DNA from: Gulbenkiania mobilis
Lineage (GTDB): Bacteria > Pseudomonadota > Gammaproteobacteria > Burkholderiales > Chromobacteriaceae
Direction of reading: 5' to 3'
DNA length: 64,000 nt
NCBI GenBank assembly: GCA_004346645.1
Contig: SMDA01000009.1
Span: 62,001-126,000, forward strand
Within the stretch, counting starts at the first letter, position 1, and each line of letters opens with the position of its first letter. The notes below the pieces were generated by a model, which searched no databases, was not told the DNA's origin, and saw nothing but the letters and a program-made list of their open reading frames with translations. Positions 53,676 through 62,313 of this stretch are shown one piece after another. Both the position numbers and the translations under genes were made by a program.

Positions 53676-55088
53676 TTACCAGGCGTCGCGGCCGACCTTC
53701 TGGGCCAGGTCCGGGTAGCGGCCGATATCGAACACCGGCTCCTTGACCCCGGCTTTGAGCTGTTGCTCATAGTCGCGGCGCAGGACGAACACGTAGCGGG
53801 ACAGGAGCAGGATGGCGGCCAGATTGATGAGCGCCATCAGGCCCATCGATAGGTCGGCCATGTCCCACACCAGGGGCAGGCTGCCCACCGAGCCGAAGAA
53901 CACCATGCCCAGCACCATCAGACGGAACACCAGCAGTACCCCCTTGCTGTTACGGATGAACTCCACGTTGCCCTCGGCGTAGGCATAGTTGCCGATAATG
54001 GACGAGTAGGCGAACAGGAAGACCGCAACGGCCAGGAAATCGCCTCCCCAGCTGCCAATGTGCGCTTCAAGCGCCTTCTGCGTCAGCTGGACACCGTTCA
54101 GGCCCGATTCGTGCACACCGGAAAGCAGAATCAGCGCAGCGGTGCAGGAACAGATCACCAGCGTGTCGATGAAAACGCCGAACATCTGCATGATGCCTTG
54201 CGTGGCCGGATGACGGGTGGTGGCGGTGGCGGCTGCGTTGGGCGCCGAGCCCATGCCGGCCTCGTTGGAGAATAGGCCGCGCTTGATGCCGAGCATCATG
54301 GCCTGGCTTACGGCATAGCCCGCCAGCCCCCCCGCCGCCTGCTGAAGGCCGAAGGCGCTTTTCACGATCAGCATTAGCACACCCGGTAGTTCGGTCAGGT
54401 GCATCACCAGCACATACAGCGTCAGCAGGATGTAGATCAGTGCCATCACCGGCACCATCCACTCGGCCACCCGGGCCACCGAACGGATACCGCCGAAGAT
54501 GATCGGCGCGGTCAGCACCACCAGAGCGAGGCCCACGATGTTTTTATCCCAGCCCCAGGCGCCTTCTGTGGCTGCCACGATGGAGTTGGCCTGCACCGCG
54601 TTGAATACCAGGCCGAATGCCAGGATCAGGCACAGCGCGAAAATAATGCCCAGCCAGCGTTGGCCGAGGCCGCGCTGAATGTAGTAGGCCGGGCCACCAC
54701 GGTAGGTGTTGTCGTGGTGGCTGACCTTGAAGAGCTGGGCTAGCGAGGATTCGGCAAAGGCGCTCGACATGCCAAGCAGAGCTGTCAGCCACATCCAGAA
54801 CACCGCGCCGGGGCCGCCGGTGGCGATAGCAATGGCGACGCCGGCAATGTTGCCGGTGCCCACACGGCTGGCAAGTCCGGTGGCAAAGGCCTGGAAAGGA
54901 GAAATGTCGGAGGCGTCCCCATGGCGACGGCCACCGACCATCTCCGTCCAGCCCCGTCCCAGTAGGCGCAGCTGCAGGAAACCGGTGCGCAGGGTGAAAT
55001 ACAGTCCGGTACCGATCAGGAGGTAGATCAGGATCTGCCCCCAGATGAGGTCATTGCCTGCGTTGATGAAGGCATGTAATGCGGTCAT
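53676..55088 (-). CDS. Sodium:alanine/glycine symporter (AGCS family)
   Basis: A 470-residue membrane protein with about 11 segments. AGCS marks include GLASRVGTGNIAGVAIAIATGGPGAVFWMW (about 70-99), GGPAYYIQRGLG and the C-terminal GGDFLAVAVFLFAYSSIIGNYAYAE. It imports small neutral amino acids with Na+. Substrate specificity within the family is not visible. It is a single-gene unit: the hemN-side terminator ends it, and its start faces the small Fur-linked gene across 254 bp. Confidence 0.93.
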   Translation of the reverse strand: MTALHAFINAGNDLIWGQILIYLLIGTGLYFTLRTGFLQLRLLGRGWTEMVGGRRHGDASDISPFQAFATGLASRVGTGNIAGVAIAIATGGPGAVFWMWLTALLGMSSAFAESSLAQLFKVSHHDNTYRGGPAYYIQRGLGQRWLGIIFALCLILAFGLVFNAVQANSIVAATEGAWGWDKNIVGLALVVLTAPIIFGGIRSVARVAEWMVPVMALIYILLTLYVLVMHLTELPGVLMLIVKSAFGLQQAAGGLAGYAVSQAMMLGIKRGLFSNEAGMGSAPNAAATATTRHPATQGIMQMFGVFIDTLVICSCTAALILLSGVHESGLNGVQLTQKALEAHIGSWGGDFLAVAVFLFAYSSIIGNYAYAEGNVEFIRNSKGVLLVFRLMVLGMVFFGSVGSLPLVWDMADLSMGLMALINLAAILLLSRYVFVLRRDYEQQLKAGVKEPVFDIGRYPDLAQKVGRDAW

Positions 55089-55280
55089 GGTATCTCTCTA
55101 GTTGTTGGGCGCCTCAAGGGCGAAGGCGAGGATACTAAAGGACGGGTTTGGTTTCGCTGGTGCTGATGACGCTTGCGTGTCGCCAATTCTTAAGAACAGT
55201 TCGCTTGAAAGCAAGATGGGAGGGCTTGAATGGGAGGGAGATCTCTTGCATCAAGAGTGATCAGGAGTAACACAAATCTA

Positions 55281-55310
55281 ATTGATAATTAATATCAATA
55301 AGGATAGAGT
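55281..55310 (+). promoter_or_regulatory. Fur box overlapping a promoter
   Basis: ATTGATAATTAATATCAAT (55281-55299) is a near-perfect palindrome with 7-bp arms ATTGATA/TATCAAT. Its core 55283-55297 matches the 7-1-7 Fur consensus TGATAAT-N-ATTATCA with one mismatch. A sigma-70 promoter overlaps it: -35 TTGATA (55282-55287), 17-base spacer, -10 TAGAGT (55305-55310). This is the geometry expected for iron-dependent repression of the gene at 55343. Confidence 0.7.
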
Positions 55311-55342
55311 AGGGGCATCGCTAACCTAACGGAGGGCATGTC

Positions 55343-55618
55343 ATGCTGATCATGGCTTTTCTGCTGACGGGATTGAGTCTGGTGCTGGCACTGCTGGCCT
55401 TGCCGGTACCATGGCTTGGACTGGCGCGGCCCGAACGCTGGCTGTGCCTGCAGGTAGCGGCCCTTCTGGGCGGTCTGGCCCTGCTTGCTTGGGCACAAGC
55501 CTGGCCGGTGGCTGTGGTTTGGCTGTCTGGTGCGCTGTGGCTGGCAGTGGGGGTGGCGGTGATGCCGTTTGTGCTGATGCTGTTCCTGTTGCCGCCGCCT
55601 GCGGACGTGGCCGCCTGA
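55343..55618 (+). CDS. Small hydrophobic membrane protein, probably Fur-regulated
   Basis: A 91-residue, Leu/Ala/Val/Trp-rich protein with about three membrane segments (roughly 3-24, 34-55 and 57-80) and almost no charged residues: one basic/acidic patch ARPERW at 28-33 and a final Asp. ATG 55343 has GGAGG at good spacing. I do not recognise a family, though small DUF-type membrane proteins occur in iron-uptake loci. Here it stands alone, directly behind a Fur box and promoter and in front of a terminator, so it is a complete one-gene iron-responsive unit by inference. Confidence 0.72.
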   Translation: MLIMAFLLTGLSLVLALLALPVPWLGLARPERWLCLQVAALLGGLALLAWAQAWPVAVVWLSGALWLAVGVAVMPFVLMLFLLPPPADVAA

Positions 55619-55641
55619 CGCGGTCGGGTCGCAGCATGCAA

Positions 55642-55666
55642 CAAGGGCGCCGAGGCGCCCTTGTCC
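55642..55666. terminator. Bidirectional terminator small membrane protein / udk
   Basis: Perfect 9-bp stem CAAGGGCGC/GCGCCCTTG with a 4-base loop, between convergent genes. Confidence 0.85.
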
Positions 55667-55690
55667 GTTGTGGGTGGCTGTGGCCCGCGA

Positions 55691-56305
55691 TCAGCCCATA
55701 AGGTTGGCGACCCGGGCGGTAATCATTTCGATGGCAGGGTCGTTGCAGCCTTGCGGGAGGATCACGTCGGCAAACCGCTTGGTTGGCTCGATGAACTGCA
55801 CGTGCATGGGCCGCACAGTGGTGAGGTACTGGTCGACCACGCTTTCCAAGGTGCGGCCCCGCTCCGCGATGTCGCGCATCAGCCGGCGTATGAAGCGGAC
55901 GTCCGGGTCGGTATCCACGAAAATCTTCAGCGACATCATGTCGCGTAGCGCGGCGTCATACAGTGGAAACAACCCTTCGATGACGATGACTGGCGCCGGC
56001 ACTACCGGCACGGTGCGACTGTCGCGGGTGTGGTTGGCGAAGTCGTACACCGGCATGTCGATCGGAACGCCGTTGCGCAGGTCGTCCACATGCTGAATCA
56101 GCAGCGGCCAGTCGAAGGCATGCGGATGATCGTAGTTGGTGAGCAGGCGTTGTTCGAAGGTGAGGTGACTCTGGTCCCGGTAATAATAGTCCTGGACGAT
56201 GACGGCCGCCTTGTCCTCGCCAATGGTTTCCAGCACCTTGCGCGTCACCGTGGTCTTGCCGCTGCCGCTGCCGCCGGCCACGCCGATGATGAACGGTGTG
56301 GTCAT
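55691..56305 (-). CDS. udk: Uridine kinase
   Basis: Phosphorylates uridine and cytidine in pyrimidine salvage. The 204-residue product has the P-loop VAGGSGSGKTTVTRK (about 9-23), DYYYRDQ, NYDHPHAFDW and VIVIEGLFPLYD. ATG 56305 follows GAGG and puts the P-loop at the family position; an upstream in-frame start adds 10 residues. It complements the deo operon's nucleoside salvage, though unlinked. A glutathione transferase gene lies upstream on the same strand. Confidence 0.95.
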   Translation of the reverse strand: MTTPFIIGVAGGSGSGKTTVTRKVLETIGEDKAAVIVQDYYYRDQSHLTFEQRLLTNYDHPHAFDWPLLIQHVDDLRNGVPIDMPVYDFANHTRDSRTVPVVPAPVIVIEGLFPLYDAALRDMMSLKIFVDTDPDVRFIRRLMRDIAERGRTLESVVDQYLTTVRPMHVQFIEPTKRFADVILPQGCNDPAIEMITARVANLMG

Positions 56306-56381
56306 GTCCTCACCCCGAAACGAAAAACGCGCCATTCTAAAGATTTGTGGCAGCTGCGGCCACGGTTTTTCGCAACTGCCT

Positions 56382-57020
56382 TCATGCGCTGGCCGGCTGC
56401 GTCTCGCTGCGCGCGGCCTTTGCCCAGTCTTGCATCGCCGGCAGACCGAGCAGGGTGTGCTGATAAGCTTGGGCCAGTCCGTCCAGCGTCACGCCATAGC
56501 TGGCAAAACGGAAGGCGACCGGGGCGAAGAAGGCATCAGCGATGGTGAAATGGCCAAACAGGAAGGGGCCGTCAGCAAGGTGGCCGCTGCGCAGGTCCTC
56601 CCACAGCGTGGCAATGCGGCGGATGTCGGCCTCACACGCCGCACTGCGTGGCTGAGCAGGCGCACTGCGGCATACATCCATGGGCAGTTCACTGCGCAGC
56701 GCGCCAAAACCCGCATGCATTTCCGCCACCACCGAGCGTGCCAGTGCGCGCCGAGGCGTTTCGTCCGGCCACAGCCGGGCAGCAGGAAAGCACTCGGCCA
56801 GGTATTCGCAGATGGCAAGGCTGTCCCAGATGCGCAACTGGCGATCGAACAGGACCGGAACCTTGGCCGAAGGGCTGAGCGACTGCAGCCGCTCGGTGGT
56901 GTCTGCCTGATAAAGCGGGACGAGGTGTTCCTCGAAGGGCTCGTCCAGCATCCGCAGCACAAGCCAAGGACGCAGCGACCACGACGAGAAATTCTTGCTT
57001 CCGATGAGCAGCTTGAACAT
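56382..57020 (-). CDS. Glutathione S-transferase family protein
   Basis: A 212-residue protein: thioredoxin-like N-terminal domain (FKLLIGSKNFSSWSLRPWLVLRML, with the Ser-Ser pair likely at the thiol-binding site, and KVPVLFDRQLRIWDSLAICEYLAE as the glutathione-binding loop), then the helical C-terminal domain with FGHFTIADAFFAPV. The start at 57020 is spaced correctly from GGAG; an ATG 6 bases upstream is equally in frame. Substrate unknown. Confidence 0.9.
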   Translation of the reverse strand: MFKLLIGSKNFSSWSLRPWLVLRMLDEPFEEHLVPLYQADTTERLQSLSPSAKVPVLFDRQLRIWDSLAICEYLAECFPAARLWPDETPRRALARSVVAEMHAGFGALRSELPMDVCRSAPAQPRSAACEADIRRIATLWEDLRSGHLADGPFLFGHFTIADAFFAPVAFRFASYGVTLDGLAQAYQHTLLGLPAMQDWAKAARSETQPASA

Positions 57021-57085
57021 GACCATGCTCCGTGAAGGAAAGAGATGCGGTCATTTAGCCGCAAAGCCGGGGCAGGGGCAAGCGC

Positions 57086-57117
57086 GCAAAAGCCCGGGCT
57101 GTTCGGGCTCCGGGCTG
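57086..57117 (-). terminator. Terminator of the ISC operon
   Basis: On the minus strand AGCCCGG...CCGGGCT is followed by TTTTG, 24 bases past the iscX stop. An alternative pairing with the middle CCCGAA segment exists. Confidence 0.75.
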
Positions 57118-57139
57118 TTGCAGGTGGATGGGCTGGTAC

Positions 57140-57334
57140 TTAGTCGGCCTCGTCGATCCAGGCCTGCTGGATGGCTTCCAGGATCTTCTCGCCGCAGCGG
57201 TTCGGATCATCCTCGAAACCGGGCAGCGCCATCACCCAGGCGCGCAGCTCTGTGAACCGGACGGTGGCAGGGTCGGTATCCGGCTGGCTATCGTAAAGGG
57301 CAGCGGCGATCTCGTGAATGTCGGTCCATTTCAT
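57140..57334 (-). CDS. iscX: IscX
   Basis: A 64-residue acidic protein: MKWTDIHEIAAALYDSQPDTDPATVRFTELRAWV...FEDDPNRCGEKILEAIQQAWIDEAD, diagnostic for IscX/YfhJ. It binds IscS and iron and tunes cluster assembly. It is the last gene of the ISC operon, 23 bp after fdx. Its ribosome-binding site AAGGAG overlaps the end of a DUS-like 12-mer (57345-57356). Confidence 0.95.
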   Translation of the reverse strand: MKWTDIHEIAAALYDSQPDTDPATVRFTELRAWVMALPGFEDDPNRCGEKILEAIQQAWIDEAD

Positions 57335-57344
57335 GGGGGTCTCC

Positions 57345-57356
57345 TTCGGCCAACCT
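57345..57356 (-). repeat. DUS-like 12-mer copy 23 (intergenic)
   Basis: AGGTTGGCCGAA between fdx and iscX; its final GAA continues as GAAGGAG, the iscX ribosome-binding site. Confidence 0.85.
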
Positions 57357-57357
57357 G

Positions 57358-57699
57358 TCAGTGGTTCTCGCGGGCGTGGTTGATAGTGTAGCGCGGGATC
57401 TCGATCACCAGATCGGTGCTGTCCACCACGGCCTGGCAGGACAGGCGCGACTGCGCCTCCAGCCCCCATGCCATATCCAGCATGTCCTCTTCCAGCTCGT
57501 CCGCCTCGTTGAGGGAGTCGCCGCCCTCACGCACTACCACGTGACAGGTGGTACAGGCACAGGACATCTCGCACGCATGCTCGATCTCGATATGGTGATC
57601 GAGCAGCACCTGGCAGATGCTCTTGCCGGGTTCGGCATCCTCGATGACGGCCCCTTCCGGGCACAGGTCGGCATGCGGCAGCACGATGATACGTGGCAT
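57358..57699 (-). CDS. fdx: ISC-type [2Fe-2S] ferredoxin
   Basis: A 113-residue ferredoxin with cluster ligands C43, C49, C52 and C88 (CX5CX2C...C), supplying electrons for cluster assembly. The final residues RYTINHARENH match the family. GAGGAAAG precedes ATG 57699. It lies between hscA (30 bp) and iscX in the standard order. Confidence 0.97.
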   Translation of the reverse strand: MPRIIVLPHADLCPEGAVIEDAEPGKSICQVLLDHHIEIEHACEMSCACTTCHVVVREGGDSLNEADELEEDMLDMAWGLEAQSRLSCQAVVDSTDLVIEIPRYTINHARENH

Positions 57700-57728
57700 G
57701 AAATCTTTCCTCGTGATGGCGGGCCCCG

Positions 57729-59591
57729 TTACAGGTTCCCGATGTTCTGGCCCTTAAGGGCGCGCTGGACGTTGCGGTCCATGCGCCGGGCGGCAAAGGT
57801 TTCAGTCGCGCGGTTGAGGGCAGCGCTGGCTTCGTTGACGGCGCGGGTTTCCTGACGGGCAATCGCTGTGGCTACCGCCGCCAAGGCGGTCTCCACCTGC
57901 TGGCGCTCTTCGGGGGCCAAGAGGTCGCCGTCGCTGGTCAGCGCGTTGCGGGTGGCCTCGGCCAGGCTTTCTGCATCCACGATGGCCTCCCTCAGCTTGC
58001 GCGCCTCGATGTCGGTGGTGACATGGGCCAGGGAATCCGTGAGCATGCGCGAGATCTCGTCATCGGTCAGGCCATAGGAAGGCTTGACCGCGATGCTGGC
58101 CTCCACGCCGGAGCCCTGTTCACGTGCAGACACCGACAGCAGCCCATCGGCGTCCACCTGGAAGGTGATACGAATGCGGGCTGCGCCGGCCACCATCGGC
58201 GGAATGCCGGAGAGGACGAAGCGGGCCAGCGAGCGGCAGTCGTTCACCAGCTCGCGCTCGCCCTGCACCACATGGATGGACATGGCGGTCTGTCCATCCT
58301 TGAAGGTGGTGAAGTCCTGCGCACGGGCAATCGGCAGCGTGCTGTTGCGGGGGATGATTTTCTCGGTGAGCCCGCCCATGGTTTCGATGCCGAGCGAGAG
58401 CGGAATCACGTCCAGCAGCAACCAGTCGTCGGTCTGCTTGTTGCCGGCCAGCACGTTGGCTTGGATGGCGGCACCCAGTGCCACCACTTTGTCTGGGTCC
58501 AGATTGGTCAGCGGCGTTTGGCCGAAGAAATCGCCCACCGCCTTTTGTACATGCGGCATCCGGGTGGCGCCGCCTACCATCACCACGCCCTTCACCTCCT
58601 CGGGGCGGATGCGCGCGTCGCGCAGGGCCTTACGTACCGGCATCAGGGTCTTTTCCACCAGCGTGCGGGTGATGTCGTGCAAGGTCGCCTGGGTCATCGA
58701 TAGGTCGACCGCCTGGCCGTCGGACAGCAGCACGGTGATGCGTGTCTCGCCATGCTCCGTCAGGGCCTCCTTGGCCTCGCGGGCACGGGTGAGCAGCAGT
58801 CTGCTGTCCTGAGGCGAAATGCCCGACAGCCCGGCCTCCTGCAGGATCCAGCAGTACACGCGGTGGTCGAAGTCGTCCCCGCCCAAGGCAGAGTCGCCGC
58901 TGGTGGAGAGGACCTCAAACACCCCCCGCGTCAGGCGCAGCACCGACACGTCCAGCGTGCCGCCTCCCAAGTCGTAGACGACGTAGACGCCTTCCACTCC
59001 GTTGTCGAGGCCATAGGCAATCGCCGCCGCCGTTGGTTCATTCAGGAGGCGCAGCACATTCAGGCCTGCCAGGCGGGCTGCATCCTTGGTGGCTTGGCGC
59101 TGGGCGTCATCGAAGTAGGCGGGTACGGTGATCACGGCCCCGGTCAGCTCGCCGCCCAGGCTTTCCTCGGCACGCGCTTTAAGTGTTCGCAGGATCTCGG
59201 CCGATACCTCCACCGGGCTCTTCACCCCCGCACGCGTCACCAGCTGCACCATGCCGGGGGCATCCACAAAACGGTAGGGCTGGGTGGCGGTATCTGACAA
59301 GTCCGCCAGACCGCGTCCCATGAAGCGCTTGACCGACACCACGGTGTTGGCCGGGTCGCGGCTCTGCTCGGCTTGTGCGTCGTAACCGACGCTGACGCTC
59401 CCTCCGGCATCAAGGTAGCGCACCACCGAAGGCAGCAGCGACCGCCCCTGCGTATCGGGCAGGACGGTGGCGGTGCCGCTGCGCACCGTGGCCACCAGCG
59501 AATTGGTGGTGCCCAGATCGATGCCAACGGCCAGCCGATGCTGGTGGGGGGCGGCGGAGAGACCGGGTTCGGCGATTTGCAGGAGAGCCAT
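57729..59591 (-). CDS. hscA: HscA, specialised Hsp70 for Fe-S assembly
   Basis: A 620-residue DnaK-like chaperone that binds the LPPVK motif of IscU and helps release its cluster. ATPase domain marks: [30 protein letters not shown] and [13 protein letters not shown]; then the substrate-binding domain (about 390-500) and a helical lid. Its length matches HscA (616 in E. coli). It follows hscB after about 70 bp. Confidence 0.97.
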   Translation of the reverse strand: MALLQIAEPGLSAAPHQHRLAVGIDLGTTNSLVATVRSGTATVLPDTQGRSLLPSVVRYLDAGGSVSVGYDAQAEQSRDPANTVVSVKRFMGRGLADLSDTATQPYRFVDAPGMVQLVTRAGVKSPVEVSAEILRTLKARAEESLGGELTGAVITVPAYFDDAQRQATKDAARLAGLNVLRLLNEPTAAAIAYGLDNGVEGVYVVYDLGGGTLDVSVLRLTRGVFEVLSTSGDSALGGDDFDHRVYCWILQEAGLSGISPQDSRLLLTRAREAKEALTEHGETRITVLLSDGQAVDLSMTQATLHDITRTLVEKTLMPVRKALRDARIRPEEVKGVVMVGGATRMPHVQKAVGDFFGQTPLTNLDPDKVVALGAAIQANVLAGNKQTDDWLLLDVIPLSLGIETMGGLTEKIIPRNSTLPIARAQDFTTFKDGQTAMSIHVVQGERELVNDCRSLARFVLSGIPPMVAGAARIRITFQVDADGLLSVSAREQGSGVEASIAVKPSYGLTDDEISRMLTDSLAHVTTDIEARKLREAIVDAESLAEATRNALTSDGDLLAPEERQQVETALAAVATAIARQETRAVNEASAALNRATETFAARRMDRNVQRALKGQNIGNL

Positions 59592-59660
59592 AGTTGTCAG
59601 TCAGACCAGTAAAAGGCGGCCCCGGCGGGCCGCATGTTGAGGTGTCCGGCGCACACGGAT

Positions 59661-60194
59661 TCAGAACAGCAGGGCCTCGATGGCGTCACCCGCTTCCTGT
59701 TCCAGCTTCTCCAGAAAGCGCAGCTTGCGCACCAGTAGCGCCGCGGTGACGGTGTCAGACCGGTCGTCCAGCGCCTCGGCCAGTTCGGCTTCATAGCCGC
59801 GCCGTTCACGCGCTAGGTTGGCCGAAACCTCCTCCAGCGCGCCCACATCCCGCGCTGCCCGGGCATCCCCCACCGCTTCACGCCACTCCATCTGAGCCAT
59901 CAGGAAGTCCGGGGGCATGCTGGTGTTGGTCTCTTCCTGGGTGTCTACGCCGGCCAGCGACAGCAGGTAACGGGCTCGGGCCAGCGGCGCCCGCAGCGTG
60001 CGATAGGCTTCGTTGACCCGGGTGGCCATCATCAGCGCCAAGCGCTTCTCGGCATCGCCGGCGTGGGCGTAACGGTCGGGGTGAACTTCGGACGCTACCT
60101 TGCGGTAGGCAGTGTCGAGTGCGGCATCGTCCAGACGGAAGCGTCGTGGCAGGCCGAAAAGGGCGAAGTGGTCCTGGTTGAAGTCGGCGTTCAT
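59661..60194 (-). CDS. hscB: HscB co-chaperone
   Basis: A 177-residue J-domain protein that delivers IscU to HscA and stimulates its ATPase. The J-domain HPD is at residues 38-40 (SEVHPDRYAHA). The C-terminal three-helix domain binds IscU. ATG 60194 gives the family N-terminus; the upstream extension would run into iscA. An antisense 12-mer lies within, encoding Ser-Ala-Asn-Leu on the gene strand. Confidence 0.96.
   Translation of the reverse strand: MNADFNQDHFALFGLPRRFRLDDAALDTAYRKVASEVHPDRYAHAGDAEKRLALMMATRVNEAYRTLRAPLARARYLLSLAGVDTQEETNTSMPPDFLMAQMEWREAVGDARAARDVGALEEVSANLARERRGYEAELAEALDDRSDTVTAALLVRKLRFLEKLEQEAGDAIEALLF
59815..59826 (+). repeat. DUS-like 12-mer copy 24
   Basis: AGGTTGGCCGAA on the plus strand, antisense in hscB. 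Confidence 0.83.
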
Positions 60195-60240
60195 CGTGTG
60201 CTGGCCAGAAGAAGGGCGTGCGCGGTGGCACGCCCGGAGT

Positions 60241-60564
60241 TCAGACATTGAAGCTTTCGCCGCAGCCGCACTCGTTCTTCACATTCGGGTTGTTGAACTT
60301 GAAGCCTTCGTTGAGGCCTTCCTTGGTGTAGTCAAGTTCGGTGCCGTCAAGGTAAGCGAGACTCTTGGCATCGGTGTACACCTTGACGCCGTAGCTTTCG
60401 AACACCACGTCGTCGTCACTGCTGGCATCGACGAACTCCAGCTTGTAGGCCATGCCGGAACACCCGGACGTTTTCACGCCTAGGCGGATGCCCAGTCCCT
60501 TGCCGCGCTTGGCGATGAAGTTCTCGATATGGCGGGCGGCACTTTCACTCAGGGTAATAGCCAT
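60241..60564 (-). CDS. iscA: IscA, A-type Fe-S carrier
   Basis: A 107-residue carrier with three conserved cysteines: C35 (SGCSGMAY) and C99/C101 (CGCGESF). It is a paralogue of the erpA product at 12.8 kb, which shows the same spacing. Start 60564 ([12 protein letters not shown]) is the family start. It follows iscU by 55 bp. Confidence 0.96.
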   Translation of the reverse strand: MAITLSESAARHIENFIAKRGKGLGIRLGVKTSGCSGMAYKLEFVDASSDDDVVFESYGVKVYTDAKSLAYLDGTELDYTKEGLNEGFKFNNPNVKNECGCGESFNV

Positions 60565-60619
60565 GATTGCTCCTAGCTGTCTTGCTATGGGCCGGCCGCT
60601 TGCGGCCGACCCCTCACCG

Positions 60620-61006
60620 TCAGGATTGGCCGTGCTTCTGCTTGTAGTCGGCCACGGCTGCCTTGATGGCATCCTCGGCCAGGATCGAGCAGTGGATCTT
60701 CACCGGCGGCAGGGCCAGTTCCTCGGCGATGGTGGTGTTCTTGATCTGTAGGGCCTCGTCGAGCGTCTTGCCCTTCACCCATTCGGTGACGAGCGAGGAC
60801 GAGGCGATCGCCGAGCCACAGCCATAGGTCTTGAACTTGGCGTCTTCGATCACGCCGTTCTCACCCACCTTGATCTGCAGCTTCATCACGTCGCCACAGG
60901 CCGGAGCGCCGACCATGCCGGTGCCCACGCTCTCGTCACCCTTTTCGAAGGCTCCCACGTTGCGCGGGTTCTCGTAGTGGTCCAGTACCTTGTCGCTGTA
61001 TGCCAT
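60620..61006 (-). CDS. iscU: IscU scaffold
   Basis: The 128-residue scaffold on which clusters form. Cysteines C37, C63 and C106 are present, and the LPPVK chaperone motif is at 99-103. ATG 61006 begins [18 protein letters not shown], diagnostic for IscU. The 63-bp gap to iscS holds a DUS-like copy. Confidence 0.98.
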   Translation of the reverse strand: MAYSDKVLDHYENPRNVGAFEKGDESVGTGMVGAPACGDVMKLQIKVGENGVIEDAKFKTYGCGSAIASSSLVTEWVKGKTLDEALQIKNTTIAEELALPPVKIHCSILAEDAIKAAVADYKQKHGQS

Positions 61007-61024
61007 TTTCTTGCTCCTGCGGGC

Positions 61025-61036
61025 TTCGGCCAACCG
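61025..61036 (-). repeat. DUS-like copy 25 (intergenic)
   Basis: CGGTTGGCCGAA on the minus strand in the iscS-iscU gap, 18 bases before the iscU start. Confidence 0.8.
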
Positions 61037-61069
61037 GGCCGGCCCATCAAACAGATTCTGTGAGGCGGA

Positions 61070-62284
61070 TCAGTGGGCGGCCCACTGCACCGCATTGAGG
61101 TCCACGCCGTCCTTGTACATTTCCCACAGCGGCGAGAGTTCGCGCAGCTTGCCGATCTTCTCGCGGATCAGCTGCACCGCGTAGTCGATCTCTGCCTCGG
61201 TGGTGAAGCGGCCGATGGTGAAGCGGATCGAGCTGTGAGCCAGCTCGTCGTTACGACCCAGTGCACGCAGCACGTACGAGGGCTCCAGGCTGGCCGAAGT
61301 ACAGGCCGAACCGGACGACACGGCCAGATCCTTCACGGCCATGATCAGGCTCTCGCCTTCCACGAAGTTGAAGCTGACGTTCAGGTTGTGCGGAATGCGG
61401 GCCTCGATATCGCCGTTGATGTAGACCTCTTCCATGTCCTTGATGCCGTTCCAGAGGCGGTCGCGCAGCATGCGGATGCGCTCGTTCTCAGCGGCCATTT
61501 CTTCGCGGGCGATGCGGAAAGCCTCACCCATACCCACGATCTGGTGCGTAGCCAGCGTGCCGGAACGGAAACCCCGTTCGTGGCCCCCACCATGCATCTG
61601 TGCCTCCAGGCGCACGCGCGGCTTGCGGCGCACATAAAGGGCGCCGATGCCCTTGGGGCCATATGTCTTGTGGGCCGAAAAGCTCATCAGGTCCACCTTC
61701 AGCTTTTCCAGGTCGATCTCGACCTTGCCGGTGGCCTGCGCCGCGTCCACATGGAACACAATCCCTTTTTCACGGCAGATCTCGCCGATCTGCGGAATGT
61801 CCTGGATCACGCCGATCTCGTTGTTCACGTACATGACCGACACCAGGATGGTGTCCGGACGCAGGGCTGCCTTGAAGGCGTCCATGTCGATCAGACCGTT
61901 TTCCTTCACGCCCAGGTAGGTCACCTCAAAGCCTTGACGCTCCAGCTCGCGGCACGGATCCAGCACGGCCTTGTGCTCGGTCTTCACAGTAATGATGTGC
62001 TTGCCGCGGGACTTGTAGAACTGTACGGCTCCCTTGATCGCCAGGTTGTCCGACTCGGTGGCGCCCGAGGTCCAGATGATTTCCTTGGGATCGCAGTTCA
62101 CCAGGCGGGCCACTTCCGCGCGGGCGTTCTCGACCGCTTCTTCCGCCACCCAGCCAAACGAGTGGCTGCGGCTGGCGGGGTTGCCGAACAGCTCGGTCAG
62201 GTAGGGGATCATCTTCTCCGCGACACGCGGGTCCACCGGTGTGGTGGCGGAGTAGTCCAGATAGATCGGCAGCTTGAGGCTCAT
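61070..62284 (-). CDS. iscS: Cysteine desulfurase IscS
   Basis: A PLP enzyme giving sulfur from cysteine to IscU and tRNA thiolation. 404 residues: [24 protein letters not shown] Lys206 in [19 protein letters not shown], and the mobile-loop Cys328 in [21 protein letters not shown]. The C-terminal [21 protein letters not shown], which docks IscU, matches E. coli. The start at 62284 is set by the family N-terminus. It follows iscR by 29 bp. Confidence 0.98.
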   Translation of the reverse strand: MSLKLPIYLDYSATTPVDPRVAEKMIPYLTELFGNPASRSHSFGWVAEEAVENARAEVARLVNCDPKEIIWTSGATESDNLAIKGAVQFYKSRGKHIITVKTEHKAVLDPCRELERQGFEVTYLGVKENGLIDMDAFKAALRPDTILVSVMYVNNEIGVIQDIPQIGEICREKGIVFHVDAAQATGKVEIDLEKLKVDLMSFSAHKTYGPKGIGALYVRRKPRVRLEAQMHGGGHERGFRSGTLATHQIVGMGEAFRIAREEMAAENERIRMLRDRLWNGIKDMEEVYINGDIEARIPHNLNVSFNFVEGESLIMAVKDLAVSSGSACTSASLEPSYVLRALGRNDELAHSSIRFTIGRFTTEAEIDYAVQLIREKIGKLRELSPLWEMYKDGVDLNAVQWAAH

Positions 62285-62313
62285 TGGTGTTCTCCAGATA
62301 GGCTTAACCGGCG

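Noticed and set aside
1246-61036. REP/BIME, transposon-end or CRISPR explanation for the dispersed word
   Set aside because: Copies are single, lack a conserved stem or longer shared flank, lie within essential coding sequence in one frame and have no spacing regularity.
1246-61036. Chi- or KOPS-like polar chromosome motif
   Set aside because: Those are usually about 8 bp and biased to one strand; here both strands carry the word (15 to 10) and its orientation follows the gene more than the replication strand. A genome-wide skew test would settle it.
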